NCBI RefSeq assembly: GCF_000340885.1
Contig: NC_020291.1
Span: forward strand, 2,541,001 to 2,605,000
Direction of reading: 5' to 3'
DNA from: Clostridium saccharoperbutylacetonicum N1-4(HMT)
GTDB lineage: Bacteria; Bacillota; Clostridia; Clostridiales; Clostridiaceae
DNA length: 64,000 nucleotides
In this document: piece by piece, positions 8,612 to 17,712 of the stretch
Position numbering within the stretch: the first letter of the stretch is position 1
Layout: each line of letters starts with the position of its first letter
Position numbers and translations under genes: made by a program
Notes under the pieces: generated by a model
The model's database searches: none
What the model saw: the letters and a program-made list of their open reading frames with translations, nothing else
Told to the model about the DNA's origin: nothing

Positions 8612-9463
8612 TTAAATAACTACATTGTCTATGTATTTACTTAGTGTATGTGCAATTCCATCTTCTTCATTAGATAATGTAACTTCATCAGCAATAGCTT
8701 TTAAATCATCTACAGCATTAGCCATAGCTACACCTACACCAGCATATTTAATCATTGATGCATCATTATGTCCATCACCAAAAGCAATCATTTCTTCCTT
8801 TTTATATCCCATTGGAATTAATACAGTATCTAAAGCTTTAGCTTTATCAATTCCACTCGCAGTAAATTCAAAGTAGAAAGCTGCTGTAAACATGCAGCTT
8901 AAGGTATCTTTAAAGGGCTCCATCATTTCTTTGTGATGAGCTGTTAAATAGTCAGGCTCACCAGCCGTTAATATTTTATTTAATGGATAGTTTGCAAAGG
9001 CTGCCAAGTCTTCTTTTTCACATAACTTAAACTTACCGCCTCTAGATTCATACTTAATTATGTTTATAATTGTATCTTTGTAATGAATCTCATTGTTGAA
9101 TACATCATTAACATACATATAATCCCCCTTATCAATCATTGGCTTAACGTCAAATTTTTTCATATGTTCTAGTACAGCTTGTCCTTCTTCAATACTCATG
9201 GTTTCATTAAATAGAACTTCATTAGTTTCACAATCAACAACTTTAGCACCATTAAAAGAAACTAAAAGTCCATGATTTTTATTCATCTTTAATTCTTTAG
9301 CAAAATCCATCAATCCAGAGGTAGGTCTACCTGATGCTAGAATTAATTTAACTCCATTTTCTTGAGCTTTAATTAAAATCTCTTTAGTCTTTTCTGTAAT
9401 TAACTTTTTACTATTAGTTAAGGTACCATCTACATCCATGATAATTACTTTTATATTATTCAT
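8612..9463 (-). CDS. HAD superfamily sugar phosphatase, Cof type
   Basis: 283 residues, ATG complement at 9461-9463 with CTTGAGGTG upstream. HAD motif I is IIMDVDGTLTNS, motif II ILASGRP, motif III includes SGIDKAKAL, and motif IV GDGHNDASMIKYAGVGVAMANA. The type IIB cap of Cof/YidA proteins lies in between. It dephosphorylates sugar phosphates or small phosphometabolites in the cytoplasm. It heads a two-gene unit with the RpiR regulator and is divergent from the ROK-like gene. Confidence 0.9.
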   Translation of the reverse strand: MNNIKVIIMDVDGTLTNSKKLITEKTKEILIKAQENGVKLILASGRPTSGLMDFAKELKMNKNHGLLVSFNGAKVVDCETNEVLFNETMSIEEGQAVLEHMKKFDVKPMIDKGDYMYVNDVFNNEIHYKDTIINIIKYESRGGKFKLCEKEDLAAFANYPLNKILTAGEPDYLTAHHKEMMEPFKDTLSCMFTAAFYFEFTASGIDKAKALDTVLIPMGYKKEEMIAFGDGHNDASMIKYAGVGVAMANAVDDLKAIADEVTLSNEEDGIAHTLSKYIDNVVI

Positions 9464-9631
9464 TTCACTTCACCTCAAGTTTTTTTATTTGATTATACTA
9501 ATATTGGGTTTATAAATGAATAGAGTAATTAAAGAATGAAGAATATATGTCAAAAATAATAAAGTTATAAAGAAATAAATGAAACAAGTTTATCATTATC
9601 TAAAAGAGTATTTTTATTTAACATAAGCTTA

Positions 9632-9660
9632 TTGACAGGTTGATATATATCATTTATATT
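9632..9660 (+). promoter_or_regulatory. promoter with palindromic operator for the ROK-like/PHP genes
   Basis: TTGACA (9632-9637), a 17-base spacer and TATATT (9655-9660). The spacer holds TGATATATATCA (9641-9652), a perfect 12-bp palindrome placed where a bound repressor would block RNA polymerase. Confidence 0.65.
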
Positions 9661-9710
9661 ATTTATAAAGAGACTTAATAAAGTATATTTATAAAGGCGG
9701 TGGGAAATCA

Positions 9711-10712
9711 ATGGCTAGTGTAAATGCCAATTTAGTGAAAGAAATTAATTTAAATAATCTAAGAAATACATTTAAATTAGTAAAAACAGCAACAAAGCCT
9801 CAATTAGCAGAATTAACAGGCTTAAGTGTAGTAACAATTAATTCTTTAGTTAAGATCCTCGTTGAAAATCGAGAAGTAATAGAAGATGTAATATTGCCAT
9901 CTAATGGGGGAAGACCAGCAACAGCCTATAGCTTTAATAGTGAATTTAGCTTAGCTTTGGTTATCTATTTATATGAGCAAAGAGGAGAAGATACAGCCTT
10001 TATATGTGTTTCAAATTTATATGGAGATATTTTAGAAAAAATCGAAAAAACAATGGATAAAATTCAAAACAATAGTTTTGATAGTTTAATTGAGAAGATG
10101 CTTTCAAAATATCCTAATATAAAAGTAATAAGCTTTGGAATGCCGGGGGAAGAAATTGATGGAAGATTACTAATTAGCGACTATAAAGAACTTCAGGATC
10201 AATTATTCACAACATATATTAAAGAAAAATTTAAGTTACCCGTTATATTTGAAAATGATATTAATGCAGCCGTTGAAGGCTATTGTTATTCTCATGAAAT
10301 AACAGATACACAATGTGTTATAGGTATATATTTTCCAAGTAAATATCCGCCAGGAGCAGGAATTTATATTAATGGAGGAATTTATAAAGGGCGAAATGGG
10401 CTTGCAGGTGAAATTAAATATCTTCCTTTTGAAGTAGATTGGGATAACTTTAATTTTAATAAGGAAAAGATGAAAGAAATAATTATAAAAACAGTAGTAG
10501 CTTTTTGTTGTATGTATAATCCAGATATTATTGTTTTATATGGAGAAGGAATGCCAGATACAATTGTTGCTGAAGTTAAGCATAGATGTAATTCTGAAAT
10601 TGAAAAAATTATGATTCCGGAGATAGTAATTTCTGAAGAATTGAATCATGATTTTGAAATTGGAATTAAACAGATTGCATTGAAGTCTCTAGATCCCATA
10701 TTGAAGCTTTAA
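9711..10712 (+). CDS. ROK-like transcriptional regulator with degenerate kinase domain
   Basis: 333 residues, ATG behind GGCGGTGGG. A winged helix-turn-helix (about 12-75, KPQLAELTGLSVVTINSLVKIL, GGRPATAYSF) precedes an actin-fold ROK domain with FENDINAAVEGY and GAGIYINGGIYKGRNGLAGEIKYLP. The CxCGxxGCxE zinc motif of typical ROK proteins is missing, and the ATP-binding part is shortened. It is therefore probably a sugar-responsive regulator without kinase activity. It is divergent from the HAD-RpiR pair and followed by the PHP gene. Confidence 0.8.
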   Translation: MASVNANLVKEINLNNLRNTFKLVKTATKPQLAELTGLSVVTINSLVKILVENREVIEDVILPSNGGRPATAYSFNSEFSLALVIYLYEQRGEDTAFICVSNLYGDILEKIEKTMDKIQNNSFDSLIEKMLSKYPNIKVISFGMPGEEIDGRLLISDYKELQDQLFTTYIKEKFKLPVIFENDINAAVEGYCYSHEITDTQCVIGIYFPSKYPPGAGIYINGGIYKGRNGLAGEIKYLPFEVDWDNFNFNKEKMKEIIIKTVVAFCCMYNPDIIVLYGEGMPDTIVAEVKHRCNSEIEKIMIPEIVISEELNHDFEIGIKQIALKSLDPILKL

Positions 10713-10902
10713 AAGAAAATTTTAAGAGCATGAAAATATATTAAAGTTTGTACTTAAATATGTAGTTTAATATATTTCTCGTGATAAACACTTTGTAAAT
10801 GGACTTTATAAAGTTGGCTTAGAAACATTTGTATTAATATTAATTTTTGGAATTATAAAATTAGAAAAGAAGATATTAAAAATTAAAAAGGAGAGATTTA
10901 TA

Positions 10903-11793
10903 ATGAGTTATATTGATTTACATATGCATTCAAATCATAGTGATGATGGTGAATTTAAGCCAAAGGAATTGGTTGATTTATGTTTGAAAAATCAAATAAA
11001 ATATTTTTCTATTGCAGATCATAATAGTGTTAATGGAATAAAGGAAGCAAAAGAATATTGCATTGGAAAGGATATTAAAATCATTCCAGCAATAGAATTA
11101 GATTGTACTATCGATAAAGTTAATTTACATGTTTTGGGATATGGAATAGATTATGATAAGAAGATATTTCATGAAATTGAAGAAAATATTATTAAGCAGG
11201 AACAAACTGCATCAAAAAAGCGTATGAAATTGATTCGTGAATTAGGTATAGAATTCTCAGATGAGGTTATAGCGACCTTATCTAGAAATGGAGTAGTTAA
11301 TGGTGAGATGATTGCTGAAGCTGCTATGGAATTTGACAAGGAACATAAAAATCCACTGCTTATGCCTTATTATGAAAATGGATCAAGAAGTGATAATCCG
11401 TATGTTAATTTTTACTGGGATTATTGTGCTCAAGGTAAACCAGCGTATGCTGAAGTGAAATTTATTAACTTGCAGAAAGCAATTAAAATTATTGAAGAAA
11501 GTGGAGGAATACCCGTACTTGCGCACCCTGGAAACAATGTTAAAGAAAATATTAACTTATTAAAGGATATTATTTCTTATGGTATTAAGGGGATAGAGGT
11601 TTATAGCAGTTATCACAGTAAAGAACAAGTGGCATTTTATAAGGAGTTTGCTTTAAAAAATAAATTGCTTTTAACTTGTGGAAGTGACTTTCATGGAAAA
11701 ACTAAACCTAGCATATCTATTGGTGGGACAGATTGTGAAAACAATGAGGAACTTATTATATCCGAATTAAAAGAGTTAATACACTTATATTAG
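10903..11793 (+). CDS. PHP-domain metal-dependent phosphoesterase
   Basis: 296 residues, ATG 10903 with AAAGGAGAG. PHP metal-binding motifs are seen in order: DLHMHSNHSDDGE, IADHNSVNGI, PAIELDC, LAHPGN and CGSDFHGKTKP. This is the layout of the YciV/TrpH group, some of which act on nucleoside 3',5'-bisphosphates or the 5' ends of short RNAs. The exact substrate is not deducible. Neighbouring HAD and ROK genes suggest phosphometabolite turnover. Confidence 0.85.
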   Translation: MSYIDLHMHSNHSDDGEFKPKELVDLCLKNQIKYFSIADHNSVNGIKEAKEYCIGKDIKIIPAIELDCTIDKVNLHVLGYGIDYDKKIFHEIEENIIKQEQTASKKRMKLIRELGIEFSDEVIATLSRNGVVNGEMIAEAAMEFDKEHKNPLLMPYYENGSRSDNPYVNFYWDYCAQGKPAYAEVKFINLQKAIKIIEESGGIPVLAHPGNNVKENINLLKDIISYGIKGIEVYSSYHSKEQVAFYKEFALKNKLLLTCGSDFHGKTKPSISIGGTDCENNEELIISELKELIHLY

Positions 11794-11935
11794 AATTAAA
11801 GATTAATGAAGTAATATGCGCAGTATGTGTTATTTAAAATTAGGGGAAAAATGTATTATTTATAATTAATTTATTAATATGTTTTCATAAATAAATTTCG
11901 ATATAGAATGAGTTTATAATAAAAGGCGGAAAAAT

Positions 11936-13177
11936 ATGAAAATAGAATTACTAAAGTTAAACAGAGCAAACATAGTTTTTATTGGGTTAGTTATAATAAA
12001 TATATGTGTATCTTATCTTGCTGGAAGTACTGGAATTTATGCAGCTACAGCATTTCGTGAATATGGTAGATTAGACTTGTTCAATGCAATGTTTATATTA
12101 GAGCCTTTAGCTAGAAGTCTTTCATTACTTATTTCAGGCAGAGCTGGAGAATATTTTGGTCGTAAACAATTATATATGTGGAGTGTGGGCACTTTTGCTC
12201 TAAGCATAGCAATTAGTGCAGTAGCAACAGATGGAATCACATTTCTTTTAGCTAGAGGTGCTTCAGGTTTCTTTTGGGGACTATTCTTTGCAAATGTATT
12301 TACAATGATAAATGACATAATGTCAGAAGAAGAATATCCAGTTAGAATTGGGATTATGCAGACGATCTATTCTTTAGTGCTTATTTTGGGTCCAATACTT
12401 TGTGGATTGCTTACTGAAAGTTGGAATTGGCGTATATCAATTGCTACTTTGCTTCCTTTATTTGTAGTTGGAATGTTACTTGTAGGTTGTTTTATGCCGA
12501 AGAGTAAAATAAAAAAGAAAATTAATGTAAATATTTTAAAAGAAAATTCTAAAACTGAAAGCATAAATCAAGATAAAAAAAGTGGAAGAGAATTACTAAT
12601 TGTACAATTACTAAAGCAAAGGGGATATGGTGTAATTATTTTAATTACTTTCATAACTACATGTATTTCTTGCAGTGGTAATTATACACCGCTTTATGCA
12701 CAGACTATTTTAGGTGCGAATACGGCTATCAGTGCTATTGTGCTTGCTCCGTGTAATATTTTCGTAATGGCCTTGTCAAGTGCAGCTGGTATATATATTT
12801 CAAAGAAAGGCTGCACAAAGACTATCTTTATTCTAATGTCAGGAACCATCTTTATAGGAACATGTATTTATGTAGCAACATTATTTATCTCTAGTTACTT
12901 TGTTATTATACTATCAACGGCAATTATAGGAATTGGAGTTGGGATACATCAAGTTGCTCCATTTGCCTTTGCACAGAGACATTTAGAGGACAAACTAATA
13001 GCAGAAGGAATATCATTCATTAGTTTTGTGCAAGGAGTTGCAGGAGTTATTGCTGGAATGGTATATTCGGCAACCATGAAAAATGGAATTGCATTTTCGT
13101 TAGCATTTACAGTAGTTTATAGTCTTACATTAGTTTTAATTACTATATTAAAATATAAAGAACCTCAAGGTGAGTAG
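11936..13177 (+). CDS. major facilitator superfamily transporter
   Basis: 413 residues with twelve probable membrane helices and a central polar loop (about residues 185-220). The RAGEYFGRKQLYMW segment after helix 2 is the MFS loop 2-3 motif. The ATG follows AAGGCGG. The preceding genes point to a sugar or metabolite substrate, but drug efflux is also possible. Confidence 0.85.
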   Translation: MKIELLKLNRANIVFIGLVIINICVSYLAGSTGIYAATAFREYGRLDLFNAMFILEPLARSLSLLISGRAGEYFGRKQLYMWSVGTFALSIAISAVATDGITFLLARGASGFFWGLFFANVFTMINDIMSEEEYPVRIGIMQTIYSLVLILGPILCGLLTESWNWRISIATLLPLFVVGMLLVGCFMPKSKIKKKINVNILKENSKTESINQDKKSGRELLIVQLLKQRGYGVIILITFITTCISCSGNYTPLYAQTILGANTAISAIVLAPCNIFVMALSSAAGIYISKKGCTKTIFILMSGTIFIGTCIYVATLFISSYFVIILSTAIIGIGVGIHQVAPFAFAQRHLEDKLIAEGISFISFVQGVAGVIAGMVYSATMKNGIAFSLAFTVVYSLTLVLITILKYKEPQGE

Positions 13178-13287
13178 AATCCAAGAAAGAACAATATGTT
13201 AATAGGATAATACGCAAATATTTATTTAAAGATACAAAAAATCAAAATAATTATATGAATTAAGGTAAAGAAAAGGAGAGGAAGGAA

Positions 13288-13902
13288 ATGAATCAAAAAG
13301 AAAGAATGTTAGCAGGATTACCATATAAGGCTTGGCTAGATGGCTTAAGTGAAGAAAGAAGAGAAAATAAGTTGAAAATATATGAATATAACTTACTTAG
13401 ACCAGATGAAAAAGACAGGATGAGTGAACTGATTGAAGATATACTTGGGAAGGCTGGCGATAATATTTGTATAGAACAGCCCTTTCACTGTGACTATGGA
13501 AAAAACATTGAAGTAGGCAAAAACTTTTTTGCTAATTATAATTGTACAATATTAGATGTTGGAAAGGTGAAAATAGGGGATAATGTTATGTTTGCACCTA
13601 ATGTATCAATTTATACAGCAGGACATCCTATTCATCCAGATTCCAGAAATTCAGGGTATGAATATGGAATAGGAATAACCATAGGAGATAATGTTTGGGT
13701 AGGGGGAAGCGTTGTTATAAACCCTGGAATTCATATTGGAAACAATGTTGTAATAGGTTCAGGAAGTGTAGTTACTAAAGATATTCCAGATAACGTGATA
13801 GTAGTAGGAAACCCAGCTAAAGTTATTCGTGAGATTACAGAAGAAGATCGTAAATATTACTATAAAAACAAGGAATTTGACGTAGAAGATTTCAACGTTT
13901 AA
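13288..13902 (+). CDS. maltose/galactoside O-acetyltransferase family
   Basis: 204 residues with ATG after AAAGGAGAGGAAGG. The N-terminal Mac domain (KERMLAGLPYKAW) is followed by a left-handed beta helix of hexapeptide repeats. The catalytic His sits in IYTAGHPIHPDSR, with WVGGSVVINPG and IGSGSVVTKDIPDNVIVVGNPAKVIR after it. It transfers acetyl from acetyl-CoA to sugars, thought to prevent accumulation of non-metabolisable sugars. Full length for the family. Confidence 0.92.
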   Translation: MNQKERMLAGLPYKAWLDGLSEERRENKLKIYEYNLLRPDEKDRMSELIEDILGKAGDNICIEQPFHCDYGKNIEVGKNFFANYNCTILDVGKVKIGDNVMFAPNVSIYTAGHPIHPDSRNSGYEYGIGITIGDNVWVGGSVVINPGIHIGNNVVIGSGSVVTKDIPDNVIVVGNPAKVIREITEEDRKYYYKNKEFDVEDFNV

Positions 13903-14144
13903 AGCAATTTTGTGTATTCATATATCAAAATAAAAGACTTAAGAAATAGAGAGCCAATGTATGTGTGATATTTTGTAAATTATGTTATAATGAGTGTTAT
14001 TAATAACTATAGTTTAATAAACAATAGTAAGATATGATGAATTAAATATTGTAAGGAGTAATAAATACTTAATGATTTAATTTTTAAAATAAAATTCTGT
14101 AATATAAAAAATACGATTAATCATACTAGAGGGGATGAATAAAA

Positions 14145-14705
14145 ATGGAAATTTTAGAATGTATTAATAGCAAAAGAAGTATTAGAGCATATACAGATGA
14201 AATAATACCTGAAGAAGTTCTAAATAATCTAATTGAACTTGGTACAAAATCATCAACCGGTTCAGGTCTTGAACCATGGGGATTTGTAATTATTCAAGAT
14301 AAAAATGAAATAAATTCATTATCTGAAAGGACAAAACAATATTTATTAGATAATTTTGAAAAATATCCTTATTTACATCAATATGAAAATTGGTTAAAGA
14401 ACCCACAATATAGTATTTTCAATCACGCAAGTACATTGCTGATTATTTATGGAAATGTAGAATCTCATTGGCATGTTTATGATTGCAGTCTTGTAGCAGG
14501 AAATATTATGTTGGCAGCTCATAGTATAGGAATTGGAACTTGTTGGATTGGATTTGCAGAGCATACTTTAAACACAAAGGAATTTAAAGAAAAGTATGGT
14601 GTTCCAGAACAATATGAATTGGTTTGCCCTATGAGTATTGGATATATGAAAACTAAATTGACACCACCAAAAAGAAAAAAACCAATAATATTTAATAAAA
14701 AATAA
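14145..14705 (+). CDS. nitroreductase family protein
   Basis: 186 residues, ATG behind GAGGGG. The FMN-binding motif is SKRSIRAYTDE at the start and the C-terminal part has HSIGIGTCWIGF. It reduces nitro compounds, quinones or flavin-type acceptors with NAD(P)H. It converges with the MerR gene across a shared terminator. Confidence 0.88.
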   Translation: MEILECINSKRSIRAYTDEIIPEEVLNNLIELGTKSSTGSGLEPWGFVIIQDKNEINSLSERTKQYLLDNFEKYPYLHQYENWLKNPQYSIFNHASTLLIIYGNVESHWHVYDCSLVAGNIMLAAHSIGIGTCWIGFAEHTLNTKEFKEKYGVPEQYELVCPMSIGYMKTKLTPPKRKKPIIFNKK

Positions 14706-14730
14706 AAGATACAATATTCATATATTGAGT

Positions 14731-14763
14731 ATTATAGGTGGACAATCCCACCTATAATTTTTA
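14731..14763. terminator. bidirectional terminator between nitroreductase and MerR genes
   Basis: ATTATAGGTGG (14731-14741) and CCACCTATAAT (14748-14758) are perfect complements with a 6-base loop, followed by TTTTTAT. Confidence 0.88.
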
Positions 14764-14797
14764 TGTCCATATTTCAACATTGTATTAAAACATAGCC

Positions 14798-15622
14798 TTA
14801 TTTTTTTATTAAAATAGAAGTTTTTATAACAAAGTTTTCGTAACCAGATACAGACAATTCATCTAAAATTACATCTTCAAAAAAATACTCACTTAAATTT
14901 AAATTATTTTCATTAGCAAAGTCAAGAATTTTTAAATAGGTTTCTCCTATAGAGTCATATCCAGTTGTATGATAAGCAGTTAAATAGTTACCTGCTTCTT
15001 TTTTATATAAATTATTTTCTGTTAATGGTGCTGAAATTTTTGTATAAAAAAAGCTATATAAATTATAATTGGCTTTTTTTACATTTTCTAAGCTAAGCAT
15101 TTGCCCAACAGTAAATGGAGAGATAATATTATTTTCAGTACAATATCTCATATGGTTTGCAAAAGATAGTGGGATATTTCCATAGTCTGAATTTGGAAGT
15201 GCATTTGAAATGAAGAATAATTCCATTTCCTCTTTTGATATAAAAATTTTTTCGTTAGTTATATTGAATATGGATTGAGTTGTTTTAACTTTTTGAGAAA
15301 TTAAATTTTTTATAGCTAAGAGTCTATTAATTTCTGCATCTATTTTATTATTTTGATTATTTAAGAGATCTATCAATTCATTTGGAGTTCTTATATCTAA
15401 ATATGCTTTGATTTCTTTAAGTGGCATTCCCAATTCTTTTAAAGCTGATATAACAAAAAAAGGTTCAACTTGAAAAGCAGAATAATATCTATATTCATTT
15501 TCTCCTTTTATTTCTGGTGAAAATATTCCTAATTTATCATAGTGAAAAAGTGTATGCTTTGTAACGCCAACAATTTTAGCAAATTCACCAGTTGAGAAAT
15601 AAATTTTTTGATTTTTATTCAT
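14798..15622 (-). CDS. MerR family regulator with effector-binding C-terminus
   Basis: 274 residues, start complement at 15620-15622, Shine-Dalgarno AGGAGGTT. Residues 8-75 are a MerR helix-turn-helix ([29 protein letters not shown]), then a dimerisation coiled coil (about 80-115) and a 150-residue ligand domain of the GyrI/BmrR sort. It is divergent from the SMR exporter pair, and the shared promoter has the 19-base spacer typical of MerR control. It is probably the activator of that exporter. Confidence 0.9.
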   Translation of the reverse strand: MNKNQKIYFSTGEFAKIVGVTKHTLFHYDKLGIFSPEIKGENEYRYYSAFQVEPFFVISALKELGMPLKEIKAYLDIRTPNELIDLLNNQNNKIDAEINRLLAIKNLISQKVKTTQSIFNITNEKIFISKEEMELFFISNALPNSDYGNIPLSFANHMRYCTENNIISPFTVGQMLSLENVKKANYNLYSFFYTKISAPLTENNLYKKEAGNYLTAYHTTGYDSIGETYLKILDFANENNLNLSEYFFEDVILDELSVSGYENFVIKTSILIKK

Positions 15623-15639
15623 TATAAGAAAACCTCCTA

Positions 15640-15670
15640 TTGACTATCGTGTAACACTATACTTTATTAT
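15640..15670 (+). promoter_or_regulatory. MerR-type promoter with 19-bp spacer driving the SMR pair
   Basis: TTGACT (15640-15645), 19-base spacer, TATTAT (15665-15670). The spacer contains a near-palindrome centred on GTGTAACAC (TATcGTGTaACACtATA). Over-long spacers of 19-20 bases that need MerR-induced DNA twisting are the hallmark of this family. Confidence 0.82.
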
Positions 15671-15728
15671 ATGAAATATAAAATTAGACTTCAAGGAGAA
15701 GTGAATATATTTTAAGGAGCGAAATTTA

Positions 15729-16067
15729 ATGAATAAAAACTGGATATTTATAATAATTTCTGGAATTATAGAAGTACTTTGGGCTACAGGATTAAAATAC
15801 TCAAATGGTGTAATTACTTGGATAGGAGTAGTAATGCTTATAGGTTTATCCTTTTGGTTATTGTTTGAAGCTACAAAAGAAGTTCCAGTTGCAACAGTTT
15901 ATGCTGTTTTTACAGGAATAGGGACAGTGGGTACAGTTTTAACGGGGATGATTTTTTTTAATGAAGCCTTTAGCTGGAACAAAATATTATTTATTACTGT
16001 ACTTTTAATAGGAATATTAGGTTTGAAAATTGTTACACCAAATTCAGATACGAAAGGAGAAATTTAA
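15729..16067 (+). CDS. ykkC: SMR exporter subunit, YkkC type
   Basis: 112 residues, four membrane helices, ATG after AAGGAG. The membrane Glu is in SGIIEVLWATGLKYSN (E14), and VPVATVYAVFTGIGTVGTVLTG matches the YkkC half of paired small multidrug resistance proteins. It probably forms a heterodimer with the next gene product and exports a cation such as guanidinium or a quaternary amine in exchange for protons. The MerR protein encoded opposite is the likely regulator. Confidence 0.87.
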   Translation: MNKNWIFIIISGIIEVLWATGLKYSNGVITWIGVVMLIGLSFWLLFEATKEVPVATVYAVFTGIGTVGTVLTGMIFFNEAFSWNKILFITVLLIGILGLKIVTPNSDTKGEI

Positions 16068-16068
16068 T

Positions 16069-16383
16069 ATGGGTTGGATGTTTTTAATTTTAGCTGGCTG
16101 CTGTGAAGTATTTGGTGTTGATAGTATGAATAGAGTGATGAAATATAAAAATATACAGTCTTATTTAAGGGTATTTATTGGATTTGTATTCAGTTTAACT
16201 TTTTTATCCATGGCAATGAAAACACTTCCTATGGGAATTTCTTATGCAGTTTGGACAGGAATGGGAACTGTAGGAGGAACCCTTGTGGGGATGATATTTT
16301 ATGGTGAATCAAAGGATTATAAAAGGATTTTATTTATAGGTATGATTTTAGTTGGAGTAATAGGTTTGAAATTGGTAGCATAA
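16069..16383 (+). CDS. ykkD: SMR exporter subunit, YkkD type
   Basis: ATG 16069, one base after the previous stop, with AAAGGAGA upstream; a longer upstream frame has no binding site. 104 residues, four helices, Glu in LAGCCEVFGVDSMNR and PMGISYAVWTGMGTVGGTLVG, matching the YkkD partner. Paired SMR proteins insert in opposite orientation, fitting the tight coupling of the two genes. Confidence 0.87.
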   Translation: MGWMFLILAGCCEVFGVDSMNRVMKYKNIQSYLRVFIGFVFSLTFLSMAMKTLPMGISYAVWTGMGTVGGTLVGMIFYGESKDYKRILFIGMILVGVIGLKLVA

Positions 16384-16464
16384 ATAATATTGATTTATTT
16401 TGGTTCAACTTAAATCTTTGATAAATTTAAAAGTTAAAAAATTAGAATAATATTTGAGGTTAAA

Positions 16465-16497
16465 ACTTACCATAAAAATATAGATGGTAAGTTTTTA
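16465..16497 (+). terminator. rho-independent terminator (ACTTACC-type repeat, copy 3)
   Basis: ACTTACCAT (16465-16473) pairs with ATGGTAAGT (16484-16492), followed by TTTTTATTTTT. It ends the SMR operon. Confidence 0.87.
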
Positions 16498-16586
16498 TTT
16501 TTAATCTTACTAGAATATGGATTTGCTATTTTAATGATTGTTTGAGAATTGTAAATTAAAATAGCTATTGTTAAATTTTAATATTG

Positions 16587-16664
16587 TTGACATATTTAAA
16601 TGTTAATAGTAGTATTATTAAATGAAAATGCAAATGCAAATCATATGCATGTGGAGGTGCAAAT
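16587..16664 (+). promoter_or_regulatory. promoter and candidate metalloregulator site ahead of the ZnuA-like gene
   Basis: TTGACA (16587-16592), 17-base spacer, TAGTAT (16610-16615). Downstream are three TGCAAAT copies (16629, 16635, 16658) and an inverted repeat ATGCA-n7-TGCAT ending at 16650, placed over the leader. A Fur-family repressor could bind here, but the sequence is not a textbook Zur or Fur box. Confidence 0.5.
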
Positions 16665-17570
16665 ATGAAAAAGAAAATTATTTCAGGAGTTTTAGCTTTA
16701 ATGACAGGTATTTTACTAATAGGCTGTGGGGCTAATACCCAAACAACATCAGATAACGCTCAAAAAGTAAAAGCTGATAAATTGAAAATCACAGTGTCAA
16801 TTTATCCATTACAAGAATTCACAGAAGAAATTGCAGGAGATAAAGCAGAAGTTACCTGTTTAGTCCCTAATAACGTTGAACCACATGATTATGAGCCCAA
16901 AGCGCAAGATCTTGAAGTTCTAACTAAAAGTGATGCTTTTATTTATAATGGACTTGGGATGGAGAGTTGGGTTTATAAAGTCAACGACGTAATAAAAGAT
17001 AAAAAAATACCTATTGTAGAGTCAACTAAAGGAGTAGAAGCAAGAAAAGAAGAAAATGCCATCGATCCTCATAGTTGGTTAAGTTTAAAAAATGCAGAAA
17101 TACAGTCTGAAAATATAAAAAATACCCTTGTAAAATTAGATGAAAAGATTAAAGATTATTACGAAGAAAACTATAATAAATTTAAAGGTGAATTGGAAAG
17201 TTTGTATAATGAAAATAAACCTAAATTTGAAAAATTAAATAAAAAGAATTTTGTAACAGGACATGCTGCCTTTGGTTATTTGTGCAGAGATTTTGGATTA
17301 ACACAAAAGTCAGTAGAAAATCTATTTGGAGAAGGTGAACCTACGCCTAAACAATTAGAAGATTTAGTTAAGTTTTGTAGAGAAAGCAATATAAAAACTG
17401 TTTTTTCAGAATCCCTTGCAAGTCCTAAGGTATCAGAAACATTAGCGAATGAAGTAGGTGCAAAGGTGGTTCCAATCTTAACATTAGAATCGAAGGAAGA
17501 TGATAAGAGTTATATTGAATCAATGAGATATAATTTAGATGAAATTTATAAATGTTTAGAAAATGAATAA
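16665..17570 (+). CDS. znuA: ZnuA-like metal-binding lipoprotein of ABC transporters
   Basis: 301 residues, ATG with GGAGGTG. A lipoprotein signal ends in LLIGCGAN. The metal-site histidines of cluster A-I proteins are visible in NNVEPHDYEPKAQD, AIDPHSWLSL and VTGHAAFGYL, with an acidic fourth ligand possibly in FSESLASPKV. It should capture Zn2+ or Mn2+ outside the membrane. The His-rich loop of some zinc binders is absent. No ABC permease or ATPase gene is adjacent; instead the GTPase-permease fusion follows after 142 bp, so this protein may use a transporter encoded elsewhere or feed that fusion. Confidence 0.88.
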   Translation: MKKKIISGVLALMTGILLIGCGANTQTTSDNAQKVKADKLKITVSIYPLQEFTEEIAGDKAEVTCLVPNNVEPHDYEPKAQDLEVLTKSDAFIYNGLGMESWVYKVNDVIKDKKIPIVESTKGVEARKEENAIDPHSWLSLKNAEIQSENIKNTLVKLDEKIKDYYEENYNKFKGELESLYNENKPKFEKLNKKNFVTGHAAFGYLCRDFGLTQKSVENLFGEGEPTPKQLEDLVKFCRESNIKTVFSESLASPKVSETLANEVGAKVVPILTLESKEDDKSYIESMRYNLDEIYKCLENE

Positions 17571-17712
17571 ATGAATTAGTGTAGGAATATTTATAAGTTA
17601 ACATAAAACATTAATACTAAGTTTCTTTTAAGAATATTTAAGAGGTTGTAATTTTTATCAGCTGGTAATATAATTCTTTTATGAAAAATAATTACAATAG
17701 GGAGAGTGAAGG

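Noticed and set aside
15671..15728. Possible guanidine riboswitch ahead of the YkkC-type gene
   Set aside because: The leader is too short and lacks the conserved elements; a MerR-type promoter explains control.
16629..16664. Zur or Fur box before the ZnuA-like gene
   Set aside because: The repeats are real but do not match the known box sequences, so only an unassigned operator is listed.
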